Positions 18,414-27,710 of a stretch of 64,000 nt of DNA are shown here, one piece after another; within the stretch, counting starts at the first letter, position 1; each line of letters starts with the position of its first letter. The notes below the pieces were generated by a model. It was not told where the DNA came from. It worked only from the letters and a program-made list of their open reading frames with translations, and did not search any database. This stretch comes from Chromatocurvus sp964613795 (lineage in GTDB: Bacteria; Pseudomonadota; Gammaproteobacteria; Pseudomonadales; Halieaceae), in contig CAZTJR010000002.1 in NCBI GenBank assembly GCA_964613795.1, positions 62,001 through 126,000 on the forward strand. Reading direction: 5' to 3'. The position numbers and the translations under genes are program-made.

Positions 18414-18746
18414 ATGCGCCACGTCGCCATTATTATCGCCCTGCTCAGCCTGCTCAGCCTGCTCAGCCTGCTCGCCTGCACGGGCGACAGCGCCGCCGAT
18501 GTCACCCTCGCCCAGCTTGCCGCTCAGCAGGACGGGTACACCGGGCGACAGGTAATTGTCAGCGGCACGCTGCGATCACACCCCGAACCGCTGCATTACT
18601 GGATCGAGGACGACGCATACCACCGCGTAGAGCTCGATTCCCCTGTCGATCTCGAGGGGCGCGAGGGCGAGCATCTGACGGTGCGGGGGCTGTTCCACTA
18701 TCAACCCGACCAAGGCCGCTCGATCAAGGTTGTGTCCCTCGAATAA
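18414..18746 (+). CDS. Small OB-fold-like lipoprotein
   Basis: The 110-residue product starts at ATG 18414. Residues 1-21 form a lipoprotein signal whose core is three LLS repeats, ending LLAC (lipidated Cys about 21). The mature part, GRQVIVSGTLRSHPEPLHYWIEDDAYHRVELDS and HLTVRGLFHYQPDQGRSIKVVSLE, has the strand pattern of a small OB-fold. Similar lipoproteins sit beside respiratory or copper proteins, but nothing here fixes a role. It is divergent from the DUF952 gene and convergent with the YtcJ-like gene. Confidence 0.7.
   Translation: MRHVAIIIALLSLLSLLSLLACTGDSAADVTLAQLAAQQDGYTGRQVIVSGTLRSHPEPLHYWIEDDAYHRVELDSPVDLEGREGEHLTVRGLFHYQPDQGRSIKVVSLE
18441..18467 (+). repeat. Three 9-bp tandem repeats in a signal-peptide coding region
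   Basis: CTGCTCAGC is repeated three times without change, encoding LLS-LLS-LLS, followed by a partial fourth unit CTGCTCGCC. Because the unit is a multiple of three, slippage would lengthen or shorten the hydrophobic core without breaking the frame. Confidence 0.9.
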
Positions 18747-18768
18747 TCGGTCGGGACGGCCGCCCGAT

Positions 18769-18814
18769 GCCGCGGCCGGGCCAGTCGACAAATAGGCGGC
18801 GCATCGGCCGCGGC
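18769..18814. terminator. Possible bidirectional terminator between convergent genes
   Basis: GCCGCGGCC (18769-18777) and GGCCGCGGC (18806-18814) are inverted copies in the 76-base gap between the OB-fold lipoprotein and the YtcJ-like gene, which converge. The loop is long (28 bases) and there is no T run, so the assignment is weak. Confidence 0.3.
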
Positions 18815-18822
18815 CCACCCGT

Positions 18823-20499
18823 TCACGCCTCGAACGTCGTGTGCCCGTCCATCACCGTCCGCAGGATGGGAATCTCCTTGATCCGATCCGGATCCACGCT
18901 GTTCGGATCATCGCCCAGCACCACGAAATCCGCCAGTTTGCCGGGGGTTATCGAGCCTTTCAGGTCCTCTTCGAAAGACGCATAGGCACCGTTCACCGTA
19001 CACACACGCATGGCCTCGTCGACACTGACACGCTGATTCGGCCCCCATACCCTGCCCTGGAAATCCTTGCGTGTGACCATGCTCTGCAGCGCCATCATCG
19101 GCTCGTAGGGCCCGGGAGTGAAATCGGACGCCGGGGCGACAGGGATGCCGTGGTCGAGGAAGGCGCGGTGCGCGAACATGTTCCGCATCTTCTCTTCACC
19201 GTACTCAACCCACTTGTTGCCGTGGTAGTGCGCGTAGGTGTAGAAGGGCGTTGGTACCACGCCGGCGTCGCGAATCCGGTCAAGCAGGGACGGCGTGACC
19301 AGAGAGCAGTGTTCAATGCGAAAGCGTGGATTGCGCCCCGGCATGTCGGCCAGCACGCGCTCATAGGCGCTGAGCACGCGGCCAATGGCGACATCACCGT
19401 TGGCATGAATGCCAATACGGAAGTCGTGAGCCACCGCATCATCCACCGCTGCATTGATCTCCTCCACGCTCATAGTGAAGATACCGAAGTCGTCGGGCCG
19501 TCCCTCATAAGGCGTGCTCATCGCCATTGTGCGCTCCGAGGCGGAGCCGTCGGCACCGTACTTGACGGCGCCCACGCGCAGCATGGCGTCGCCAAAGCCC
19601 GAATGCAGCCCCGCCGCCTTCATTGCCGCATAAATATCCTCTTTGCCGCCCGGCATGAAGCTGACCCGCAGCGAAAGTCTGCCGGCACGGTAAGCATCAT
19701 CATAGGCACGCCAGCCGGTCGCGCTGCCCCAGGCGTCGGTGGTCGAAGTGAGACCGGATGCGGCCATGCGCCGGGTCATCAGGGCGACATTCTCGGCGTG
19801 CCCGGCACGATCGACATCAGGCCATTCGCCCACCGCCTCGAACACGTCCACGGCATGCTCGGCAACCTTGCCGGTCAGTCTTCCCCCCTCGCGGTAAAAC
19901 TTGCCGCCCTGCGGATCAGGTGTTTCGTCGGTCACACCGGCGAGCTCAAACGCCCGGCTGTTGACGACGCCGGTGTGACCGCCCCGATGTTTCACGAATA
20001 TCGGATGCACCGTGGACACGGCATCGAGATCTTCCCGGTTCAGCGCCCGGCCTTCGGCGAGCTTGGTGTCGTCGTACATGTGGCCCAGCACCCACTTTCC
20101 CGCAGGCGTTTCCACAGCCCGCTTGCGCAGCGCGGCCTGTATATCCGCGATGCTGCGAACATCGACGTTAGCACTGATAACCTCGTTCGCTCCGAGGGGG
20201 TGGCTATGGGCATCGATGAACCCCGGGGTCACAGTGAGTCCCCGCGCATCGATCACCTCGGTAGCAGGCCCGGCAAGGGCCTGAATGTCCGCTGCTTCCC
20301 CAACTGCAAGAATCCGGTTGCCGCGCACGGCAAAGGCGCTTGCGCCCGGATAGGCGGGATCCATCGTATAAAGCGTATCGCAGAGCACCACGATATCGGC
20401 CTTGCCCCAGAAGCCGGCGGCCAGCAGCGGACTGGCGACAACGCCCAGACCGCCAGCGGCGATTCCCTGTGCAAAGCGACGTCTGTTGAGGGTGTGCAT
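18823..20499 (-). CDS. YtcJ-like amidohydrolase (amidohydrolase family 3), Tat-exported
   Basis: The 558-residue product has a twin-arginine leader (NRRRFAQGIAAGGLGVVASPLLAAG). The composite domain starts ADIVVLCDTLYTMDPAYPGASAFAVRGNRI. The metal motif TPGFIDAHSHPLG (HxH) lies near residue 99, KHRGGHTGVVNSRAFELAGV near 173, and the late metal/catalytic Asp in PVAPASDFTPGPYEPMMAL; the closing strand is GKLADFVVLGDDPNSVDP. YtcJ-type enzymes hydrolyse amide bonds in the periplasm or outside; substrate unknown. The sodium:solute symporter gene ends 28 bases upstream, so an import-plus-hydrolysis operon is likely. Confidence 0.88.
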   Translation of the reverse strand: MHTLNRRRFAQGIAAGGLGVVASPLLAAGFWGKADIVVLCDTLYTMDPAYPGASAFAVRGNRILAVGEAADIQALAGPATEVIDARGLTVTPGFIDAHSHPLGANEVISANVDVRSIADIQAALRKRAVETPAGKWVLGHMYDDTKLAEGRALNREDLDAVSTVHPIFVKHRGGHTGVVNSRAFELAGVTDETPDPQGGKFYREGGRLTGKVAEHAVDVFEAVGEWPDVDRAGHAENVALMTRRMAASGLTSTTDAWGSATGWRAYDDAYRAGRLSLRVSFMPGGKEDIYAAMKAAGLHSGFGDAMLRVGAVKYGADGSASERTMAMSTPYEGRPDDFGIFTMSVEEINAAVDDAVAHDFRIGIHANGDVAIGRVLSAYERVLADMPGRNPRFRIEHCSLVTPSLLDRIRDAGVVPTPFYTYAHYHGNKWVEYGEEKMRNMFAHRAFLDHGIPVAPASDFTPGPYEPMMALQSMVTRKDFQGRVWGPNQRVSVDEAMRVCTVNGAYASFEEDLKGSITPGKLADFVVLGDDPNSVDPDRIKEIPILRTVMDGHTTFEA

Positions 20500-20527
20500 G
20501 TTTTTACTTCCTTTTGTTGTTGGCAGA

Positions 20528-21979
20528 TTAGCCCCTCTCTGGGGCTGACGCCACGCGAGTCGTCAGTCGACTCACCACGATAGTAACCGCCAGACTGGCG
20601 ATGAATGCAGGAACCATTTCGTATAGCCCATGACTGGCGTCCTTGAACAGCAGGACCCACAGCACGGTGGTGCCGAACCCGGTGGCCATGCCGGCAATGA
20701 CGCCGGGGCCCGTGGTACCGCGCCAGTGCAGCACGCACAGAACAACCGGACCGAAGGCGGCGCCCAGACCGCTCCAGGCGAAGAGAACCAGTGAAAAGAT
20801 CACGCCACCCTCGCGCAGGGCAATCAGACAACCGGCAATACCGATTGCGAGGGTCACCCAGGCACCGATACTCGCCTCGCGCCGCGCGGCATCGGGGCGA
20901 CGCGCAAACTGTCCATAGACATCGTGCACAATGGCAGACGACGCGAGATTCAGCAGCGAACTTACCGTGGACATCACCGCCGACAGTACGGCGACCACCA
21001 GAATGCCGGTAACAAGGGGGGGGAAAAGGGATCGCGCCATCTCCGGCATGACGGTTTCCGCATCCTCAAGCCCCGGGAACAAAACGCGCCCAGCCAGCCC
21101 CGTTGCTACCGCGCCGAGGTCGAACAGCAGGATAACGACGATGGAGATGCCTGCGGCTTTCGGCACATCCTGCGTGTCGCGAATCGCCATGAAACGCACG
21201 AGCAACTGCGGCACGCCAAGGAAAGGCAGCCCTACTGCCAGACCGCTGGCGATGACAATCAGCGCAACGAGACCGGCGTCCTGGAACGACCAGGGCAGCA
21301 ACAGCGCAGTGTCGGCGGCGGCAAGACCCTCGCGCAGTTCGGCAAGACCGCCGATGACATGGATGCCCACCACAGGCACCGCTACCAGGGCAAACAGCAT
21401 CAGCATGGCCTGGGCAGCATCGGTATAGGCCACGGCCTTGAAGCCGCCGAACGCCGTATAGGCGACGGTTACCAGACCACCGACCCACACACCGGTGGCG
21501 TAATCCCACCCCAGAAAGACGCTGAAGGCCTTGCCCGTTGCGAGCATCTGCGCGGCGATATAGGCGCAGGCCATGCTGAGTATAATGGCCACCGCGAGCA
21601 GTCGTATGCTTTTTCCCTGAGCCTCGAATCGCTCACCGAGAAAGTCCGGAACGGTAATCGTGGCAGAGTCCCGGGACGCGGCGTTGAGACGTCTTGCTAC
21701 CAGCAGCCAGGCACCGGCCACTCCCAGCACCTCGCCCGCCACCACCCAGAGCGCCTGCACCCCTGCAAGATAGGCAACGCCCGACAGTCCGAGGATCAGC
21801 CAGGCGCTTTCACCCGTTGCGTTCATGCTGAAGGCTGCAACCCAGTAGGGCAGACGACGTCCTGCCAGAAAGTAGCCTGAGGCGGAATCGTGGCTGCGCC
21901 GTGCCCAGAAACCAATGCCAAGCATGAAGCACAAATACAGGCCAAGCACGGCAAGAATCTCAGCGTTCCCGGAAAACAT
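20528..21979 (-). CDS. Sodium:solute symporter (SSS family), PutP-like
   Basis: The 483-residue, roughly 13-helix protein carries SSS hallmarks: GYFLAGRRLPYWVAAFSMNATGESAWLILGL near the N-terminus (TM1-2, sodium-site region), YTAFGGFKAVAYTDAAQAMLML (TM5-6), and LSAVMSTVSSLLNLASSAIVHD (TM8-9 with the sodium-binding Ser pair). It resembles the PutP sodium/proline subgroup, but the substrate could be another amino acid, a small peptide or an organic acid. ATG 21979 is chosen; the upstream extension to 22075 would run through the palindrome at 22026-22071. The YtcJ-like amidohydrolase gene follows directly. Confidence 0.87.
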   Translation of the reverse strand: MFSGNAEILAVLGLYLCFMLGIGFWARRSHDSASGYFLAGRRLPYWVAAFSMNATGESAWLILGLSGVAYLAGVQALWVVAGEVLGVAGAWLLVARRLNAASRDSATITVPDFLGERFEAQGKSIRLLAVAIILSMACAYIAAQMLATGKAFSVFLGWDYATGVWVGGLVTVAYTAFGGFKAVAYTDAAQAMLMLFALVAVPVVGIHVIGGLAELREGLAAADTALLLPWSFQDAGLVALIVIASGLAVGLPFLGVPQLLVRFMAIRDTQDVPKAAGISIVVILLFDLGAVATGLAGRVLFPGLEDAETVMPEMARSLFPPLVTGILVVAVLSAVMSTVSSLLNLASSAIVHDVYGQFARRPDAARREASIGAWVTLAIGIAGCLIALREGGVIFSLVLFAWSGLGAAFGPVVLCVLHWRGTTGPGVIAGMATGFGTTVLWVLLFKDASHGLYEMVPAFIASLAVTIVVSRLTTRVASAPERG

Positions 21980-22025
21980 GGATGGGGTTTGCTCCTGCTG
22001 TTCTGTCGAAGCATAGCGCAAGGTC

Positions 22026-22071
22026 GGGGCCAGGTCCGAATCGGGTCCTGGTCCGATTCGGGCCTGGCCCC
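22026..22071. repeat. Palindromic element, 19-bp stem, between divergent genes
   Basis: GGGGCCAGGTCCGAATCGG (22026-22044) pairs with 22053-22071 at all but one position, and that position is a G/T wobble. The loop GTCCTGGT contains a third, inverted copy of the GGTCC/CCAGG core. It lies in the 189-base region between the divergent symporter and DUF1631-GGDEF-EAL genes. The design (long GC stem, internal echo of the arm) looks like a dispersed repeat rather than a single-gene operator. Confidence 0.85.
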
Positions 22072-22168
22072 ACAAGGCATCTTCATCACTTGTGCGCGAG
22101 CGCCTCGCACGCTATCGTGCCGGGCTCAACCGGACGCGACGCATACCCTCGGCCAATGCCCAAAAAGC

Positions 22169-25100
22169 ATGGATAAAAAAAACCTACCCGACGCGCCTCA
22201 CAGCGCCGAACTGCACTTTCCGGGCGGCGCTATTTACCGTGGAAAAGTGGCGGTCAGGGGCCTTCATGCTCTTTTGTTCATGGCCGAGCATCCGGTACAG
22301 GAAAACTGGCGCGACATTGAGACCGCGACGCTCACGGTGTTCCATCCCGGCGGTGCCGGTACAGCGGATGCCCGACTCTCAGTGGTCTTCAATGGCAGCG
22401 CTGGACATGGCCTGGACGTTACGGTCACCGGCGGGCTGGATGAAGACAGCGCCCGGGCGCTGAGCATGGTACTGGGAAAACATCGCCTTAGCGCAGAGGC
22501 TGCTGCCGGATACCGCGAGAAGTTCAACGCCGATGGCATCGCCCTGCTCGGTGACAGTCTGCGCGCATTCACGCTGAGCCTTGGTGATCACCTGTTCGAT
22601 CTGTCCACCTCGCCGCAGCACGGCATTTCAGGGCGGCATGAACATTACGACGCGTTGAACAGTCTGAAGCGAAACAACAAGACATTCATTGCCGGCATGC
22701 TGGAGCAGCTGGAAGCGGAACTGGCGCATCCGGAAAAACCGCGCAGCAAGCGGGGTGAAGATGTGCTGGAGGAAGCGGACGCGAGCGACCTCGACTTGGT
22801 CGGGCTCAGCGAGATAGAGGAAAAACTTGCGCTAGACCGCATCACGACCGACGCGGTAAACCTGTACCGGGTTGACCTTGAAAGCCTGACGCTGCGCACC
22901 GGCGACCTGCTCGCCCTGGGAGCGGCTCGCGTCAAAACCCCCTTCCATCCGGCTTACCTGTGCAGAAGCTTTCGCGATGCACTACACAGACTGGGCTTCA
23001 GCCCGTCCGTCATCCAGGACAGCCTGAAGTTCTTTCACCGCGAATGGATTAAAAAACTCCGCGGGTTCTACGCGCGCCTCAACAACGGTCTGGCCAGCGA
23101 TGGACTGCGCCCGGGGCTGGAGGATGAGCTTTACAACACCGGCTCCATCATGGACAGCAGCGGTAGGCGACCCGTGTACAAGCGCGGACGTCCGGAGCAA
23201 GCGGATGATAGCGGGGACCCCGGCGACGCGAAAAGCAATGCAGCAGGCGGGACGGAGGCTGCAAACAGCAGCGCAGATACACCGGCAAGGCCCGCCGTGG
23301 AGCGGCGCGGCCGCCAGGGGCGGCGAGCTACCGATCCCATTATCCCCGACCAGGGTGTAGACCCTGCCTCTCCGCAGGGGCCGGTACAGCCGCGCATGAA
23401 GCACGATGCCATGTACGACGCCGTCGTGCATGCACTGTCAGCGCGTCATACCGAGGACAGCCTATCTGCAGATGCCACGGCGGAGAGTTCGACGGCGGCC
23501 ACTGATGCGCCGAGCGCAGAACCAGCCACGGTGATTCAGGCGCTGCTCCAGCTACAGCAGCATCCCGAGTGGATAAGCAGTAAGGGCAGCTCGCAATCCC
23601 TGCGCGAACTGCTTGAGCAACACGCCGGGCAGCTGCCTGCTCTGGCCGGCAGCAGACTGCAGGTAGAGAGCTCCAATCGCCTCGACTTTATTGACAACGT
23701 ATTCAGTACCATCCGCGGCAGCCTGGATGTGGCAGACGACATCAAACCCACCCTTAATCAGCTGCGCATACCGTTAGCGCGGCTGTCGCTGCAGGAACCG
23801 AGGTTTTTTGCCGATCCAGAACATCCGGCGCACCAGGTGCTCGACAAGCTGTCGCAGCTGGCAACGGCAGAGAACTTCCCGAATCGCGTTCTGGAGAAAA
23901 AAGTCGGCGCCATCGTGGACGACATTGCCAGGAGCTATGACGGTGACCCAGGCGTTTTTGAAATCGCCCTGAAGAATCTCGACCGGCTGGTAACGCAGCA
24001 GGAAACCGCACTGCGCAAGAATATCGAGCGCGTGGTCAGCACCATGGAGGGCCAGGAACGACTGCAGCAGGCACAGCAGTCTGTCGAGCAGTTGCTGGAG
24101 ACCTTCATACGGCCGCCCTCAGCGCCGCGGGTGCTACTCGATCTCATGGATGCCGGCTGGCGCGACCTGCTGGTTCAGATCGCGGTACGCGAGGGCGTTG
24201 AGTCCCAGGCCTGGCAGGATCAGGTGGGAGCTCTGCAGAAAATACTGTCTGCCTTGAACAACGTCGAGCGCGGTGACCGGCCCGCAGACGGATTCCAGGA
24301 GCTGGCCAGCGCGGTACGCGGCCTTAAGGATGACATACGATCGGCGCAGCCGGACAACGTCGGCCACGAGCAGACCCTGGAAGAGCTATCGCAAATACTG
24401 CGCGGTGAGGTGCCACTGGAAACCTATGCCGTTCATGAATCAGCCGGCGAAGCCGGCATCTCTCGCGCCCGGCTGGAGCAGCTACCAAGGCTCAATCGCT
24501 GGGTCAAGCGCGTAGAGCGGCTGCAAATCGGCACGATCATGAGCTACAGAGACAGGCAGGGGTTTCGCCGACGCATGCGCCTGGTCTGGATCAGCGATGA
24601 CAGGGAGCGCTACGCGTTCGTCAACGAGCTGGGACAGAAGGTGGCGGAGATATCGCGCATCCGTCTGGCCCGCAAACTGAGCCAGGGACTCAAGCCTCCG
24701 AGCTCTGTCGACCGCATGTCGGTGCTCAACCAGAGCGTGTATGGAACATTGGCTGGCGCCCAGGAGCGTCTGAGCTTCAAGCGCAATCGCGACCGTGTAA
24801 CGCACCTCATTAACGGCGAGTCGCTCATGCGCCAGATTGAACGCTCGGTCCGTCACGCTCAGCGGCGCGATGCCGCGCACGCCTTTCTGCATCTTGATAT
24901 CGACAGCTTTCACCTGGTGAACGACGTCTACGACGAAGTGGACGGCGATCAGGTTCTCGCTGAGTTTGCACGCCTGCTCAGCCAGCTGAATGAAAAACGG
25001 TCCCTTGCAGCGCGCCTTGAGGGCGACACCTTTGGTATTCTCCTTGCTTATCGCGCCATCGATGAAGCGATGGTGTTTGCCGACCGCGTACGTAGCGATA

Positions 25101-26089
25101 TCAGCGACAGCAGCATCACAGTCGCTGGTGAAGAAGTCTCATTCACCACCTCCATCGGAGTCGCGCCCATACTGCAATCAACGGTGGACGCTGACGAGGT
25201 GCTGCGCCAGGCGCGGGACGCCGGGCTGGTTGCCAAAGACCATGGCGGCGACCGCTGCGTTCAGTTCGATATTGACGAGCAACAGCTGATTGCGTACCAG
25301 CGGGAAAAAACGCAATCGCAGCGGCAGCTGGAAGACGCCATTGCTACCGACACCCTGGTGCTGCGCGCGCAGCCGATCGTCCAGAGCGCCATGGACGGCA
25401 GCAGACCGGCGTCCCATCACTACGAAATTCTGCTGTCGATTCGCCAGGACAATGGCAGCCTGTTATCACCCACGGAGTTCATCCGCTCTGCCGAGCGTTT
25501 CGGCTATATCAACCTCGTTGACCGCTGGGTAGTGCGCAAGGTCTGCGAATGGATTTCCAGCCTGATGGACATGCAGAAGGTGGTGCCACAGCTGTCCATC
25601 AATCTCTCCTGCAGCAGCCTTACCAACGACACTTTCACCGATTACGTGCTGGAGCAGATCTCCGAATTCGGAGTCGGCACCAGCAAGATCTGTTTCGAAA
25701 TCACCGAGACTGGCGCTATAGAGAATCTGACCAAGGCGGTCGACTTCGTACGCACCTTGCGCAATATCGGCTGCAAGTTCTCTCTCGACGATTTCGGAAC
25801 CGGCCTGTCCAGCTACAGCTACCTGCGAGAACTGCCGGTGGACTATGTCAAGATAGACGGCACTTTCATCAGGGATATTCTCGCCAACAGGACTGATCAT
25901 GCGATGGTCAGGTCGATCAACGACCTGGCGCATTTTCTAGGGCAGGAAACCATCGCCGAGTGCGTAGAGACGCTGGATATCATCGAACCCTTGCGCGAGC
26001 TGGGCGTCGACTACCTCCAGGGATGGGGCGTCGGCATGCCCCGGGAACTGCCGGAAGTCACGCGGGAACTCGAGGCACTGGAAACCTAG
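22169..26089 (+). CDS. DUF1631-GGDEF-EAL cyclic-di-GMP regulatory protein
   Basis: The 1306-residue cytosolic protein has a DUF1631 region in the first 850 residues (FHPAYLCRSFRDALHRLGFSP near 255), interrupted by an acidic, low-complexity segment at about 330-450. A GGDEF domain follows (about 860-1020) in which the active-site loop reads EGDTF instead of GGDEF, so cyclase activity is unlikely. The EAL domain (about 1050-1300) starts YEILL instead of EAL but keeps the Asn of INLS, EITETG, LDDFGTGLSSY, the ECVET Glu and QGWGVGMP. It is probably a c-di-GMP phosphodiesterase or effector. ATG 22169 is chosen because the frame upstream crosses the palindrome. Confidence 0.85.
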   Translation: MDKKNLPDAPHSAELHFPGGAIYRGKVAVRGLHALLFMAEHPVQENWRDIETATLTVFHPGGAGTADARLSVVFNGSAGHGLDVTVTGGLDEDSARALSMVLGKHRLSAEAAAGYREKFNADGIALLGDSLRAFTLSLGDHLFDLSTSPQHGISGRHEHYDALNSLKRNNKTFIAGMLEQLEAELAHPEKPRSKRGEDVLEEADASDLDLVGLSEIEEKLALDRITTDAVNLYRVDLESLTLRTGDLLALGAARVKTPFHPAYLCRSFRDALHRLGFSPSVIQDSLKFFHREWIKKLRGFYARLNNGLASDGLRPGLEDELYNTGSIMDSSGRRPVYKRGRPEQADDSGDPGDAKSNAAGGTEAANSSADTPARPAVERRGRQGRRATDPIIPDQGVDPASPQGPVQPRMKHDAMYDAVVHALSARHTEDSLSADATAESSTAATDAPSAEPATVIQALLQLQQHPEWISSKGSSQSLRELLEQHAGQLPALAGSRLQVESSNRLDFIDNVFSTIRGSLDVADDIKPTLNQLRIPLARLSLQEPRFFADPEHPAHQVLDKLSQLATAENFPNRVLEKKVGAIVDDIARSYDGDPGVFEIALKNLDRLVTQQETALRKNIERVVSTMEGQERLQQAQQSVEQLLETFIRPPSAPRVLLDLMDAGWRDLLVQIAVREGVESQAWQDQVGALQKILSALNNVERGDRPADGFQELASAVRGLKDDIRSAQPDNVGHEQTLEELSQILRGEVPLETYAVHESAGEAGISRARLEQLPRLNRWVKRVERLQIGTIMSYRDRQGFRRRMRLVWISDDRERYAFVNELGQKVAEISRIRLARKLSQGLKPPSSVDRMSVLNQSVYGTLAGAQERLSFKRNRDRVTHLINGESLMRQIERSVRHAQRRDAAHAFLHLDIDSFHLVNDVYDEVDGDQVLAEFARLLSQLNEKRSLAARLEGDTFGILLAYRAIDEAMVFADRVRSDISDSSITVAGEEVSFTTSIGVAPILQSTVDADEVLRQARDAGLVAKDHGGDRCVQFDIDEQQLIAYQREKTQSQRQLEDAIATDTLVLRAQPIVQSAMDGSRPASHHYEILLSIRQDNGSLLSPTEFIRSAERFGYINLVDRWVVRKVCEWISSLMDMQKVVPQLSINLSCSSLTNDTFTDYVLEQISEFGVGTSKICFEITETGAIENLTKAVDFVRTLRNIGCKFSLDDFGTGLSSYSYLRELPVDYVKIDGTFIRDILANRTDHAMVRSINDLAHFLGQETIAECVETLDIIEPLRELGVDYLQGWGVGMPRELPEVTRELEALET

Positions 26090-26111
26090 AAGTCAGCCAC
26101 AGCACACCTCC

Positions 26112-26125
26112 TTGACGTAAATCAA
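26112..26125 (+). promoter_or_regulatory. FNR/Anr box upstream of hemN
   Basis: TTGAC-GTAA-ATCAA matches the FNR consensus TTGAT-N4-ATCAA at 9 of 10 bases. Its centre (26118.5) is 41.5 bases before a predicted start at 26160. TAGCCT at 26148-26153 fills the -10 slot, matching positions 1, 2 and 6 of the consensus. This is class II activator geometry. An Fnr/Anr gene lies just downstream. Confidence 0.85.
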
Positions 26126-26189
26126 CGCAGACAATCCGCACCGCTGCTAGCCTGAACACAACATAGACAAAAGCAGCCGGTGGTATCGC

Positions 26190-27617
26190 ATGCAACACAC
26201 ACAGCCCCGCGTGATCTCGCAGCAGGATAATCGAGCGCATGGCGACGAGAATATCGCACTGGCGCGTAAATATGCCTGCCGCGGGCCACGCTACACGTCC
26301 TATCCGACAGCGCCACACTTCAGCAATAGTTTCCCGCGGCAGCGTTACCTCGACTGGCAGACGGATACGGATGCCGGCACCCGTCCCCTGTCACTGTATA
26401 TCCACATTCCGTTTTGCAATGACATCTGCTACTACTGCGCCTGCAACAAGGTGGTAACGCGCCGGCGTGGCGTTGCCAGCGACTACCTGGACCGCCTGGA
26501 GCTTGAAATTGCGATGCAGTCGACAGTCGTCGGCGACCGGCGCCCCATCACCCAGATGCACTGGGGCGGCGGCACGCCAACCTTTCTTGACAGCGGTGAA
26601 ATGACCCGCCTGATGCACGCGCTGTCCCGGCACTTCGCTCTACAGAACACGGATGAACGTGAATACGCCATCGAAATTGATCCGCGCACGGTCGATGTCT
26701 CGACCATTGCCCTGCTCAAAGGGCTCGGTTTCAACCGGCTGAGTCTTGGCATCCAGGATTTTGATCCGGGCGTCCAGCAGGCGATCAACCGGGTACAGAC
26801 ACCCGAGAGCGTCGCCAGCCTGGTAAATGCGGCGCGCGCACACGGTTTCCGCTCTATCAGCTTCGATCTCATCTACGGCCTGCCTCTTCAGAGCGTCGAC
26901 AGCATGCAAAAGTCACTGGAGGATGTGCTGCGGCTGCGCCCTGACCGAATTGCCAGCTACAATTACGCCCATCTGCCCGAGCGATTCTCCTCGCAGCGAG
27001 CGATCGACCGACTGGCCCTGCCTTCGCCGGAAGACAAGCTGCGTCTCGCGGAACTCATCGCCTCAACGCTGGAGCGCGCGGGCTACCTGCACATTGGCAT
27101 GGATCACTTTGTGCTGCCCCACGACGAGCTGGCGCAAGCCCAGTCACGCGGCAGACTGCAGCGCAATTTCCAGGGTTACTCGTTGCGGCTTGCAAAGGAT
27201 ACGCTCGGCCTCGGCGTATCAGCGATAAGCCAGATCGGCGATTTCTACCTGCAGAATGCACCGCAACTGGACGCTTACTATGACCTGGTGGATCGGGGAG
27301 AGCTGCCGCTGCAGCGCGGTTACCAGATGAATGCTGAAGACCGGTTACGGCGCCATGTGATCATGTCACTGATCTGTGACCTGCACCTGAACAAGGCAGA
27401 CACCGGCGACCGCTTCGGCGTCGAATTTGATCATTATTTTGCCGATGCGCTGGACGCACTCACGCCGCTGGCCGGCGATGGCCTGGTGACACTGACCGAC
27501 ACTGAACTCCGCGTCGAGGCCGCCGGCCGACCGTTTCTGCGCAATATCTGCATGCCCTTTGATGGTTATCTCGCCGCCGATGCGGCGTCGGTCGGCCGTT
27601 TTTCGGCCACCGTGTGA
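26190..27617 (+). CDS. hemN: Oxygen-independent coproporphyrinogen III oxidase
   Basis: The 475-residue radical-SAM enzyme converts coproporphyrinogen III to protoporphyrinogen IX without oxygen. RGPRYTSYPTAPHF (residues about 31-44) and the SAM cluster motif CNDICYYCAC (CxxxCxxC, about 78-85) are diagnostic. HWGGGTPTFL and FNRLSLGIQDFDPGVQQAINR follow, and the C-terminal HemN domain runs to FLRNICMPFDGYL. The length is close to that of E. coli HemN (457). It is preceded by an FNR box and followed by fnr and the cbb3 locus, so it probably supplies haem for the oxidase under low oxygen. Confidence 0.96.
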   Translation: MQHTQPRVISQQDNRAHGDENIALARKYACRGPRYTSYPTAPHFSNSFPRQRYLDWQTDTDAGTRPLSLYIHIPFCNDICYYCACNKVVTRRRGVASDYLDRLELEIAMQSTVVGDRRPITQMHWGGGTPTFLDSGEMTRLMHALSRHFALQNTDEREYAIEIDPRTVDVSTIALLKGLGFNRLSLGIQDFDPGVQQAINRVQTPESVASLVNAARAHGFRSISFDLIYGLPLQSVDSMQKSLEDVLRLRPDRIASYNYAHLPERFSSQRAIDRLALPSPEDKLRLAELIASTLERAGYLHIGMDHFVLPHDELAQAQSRGRLQRNFQGYSLRLAKDTLGLGVSAISQIGDFYLQNAPQLDAYYDLVDRGELPLQRGYQMNAEDRLRRHVIMSLICDLHLNKADTGDRFGVEFDHYFADALDALTPLAGDGLVTLTDTELRVEAAGRPFLRNICMPFDGYLAADAASVGRFSATV

Positions 27618-27710
27618 ACCACAGCCGGATCGCTGCGGGTCGACGGCTGAAACCTTGACTCCGGGGCGGTAGCGCTATAGCGTTTACACCTCAGTTTCGG
27701 GGTGTATTCC

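Noticed and set aside
18841..20583. A 580-codon plus-strand frame opposite the YtcJ-like gene
   Set aside because: It runs against a gene with a Tat leader and full metal-binding motifs and has no recognisable content.
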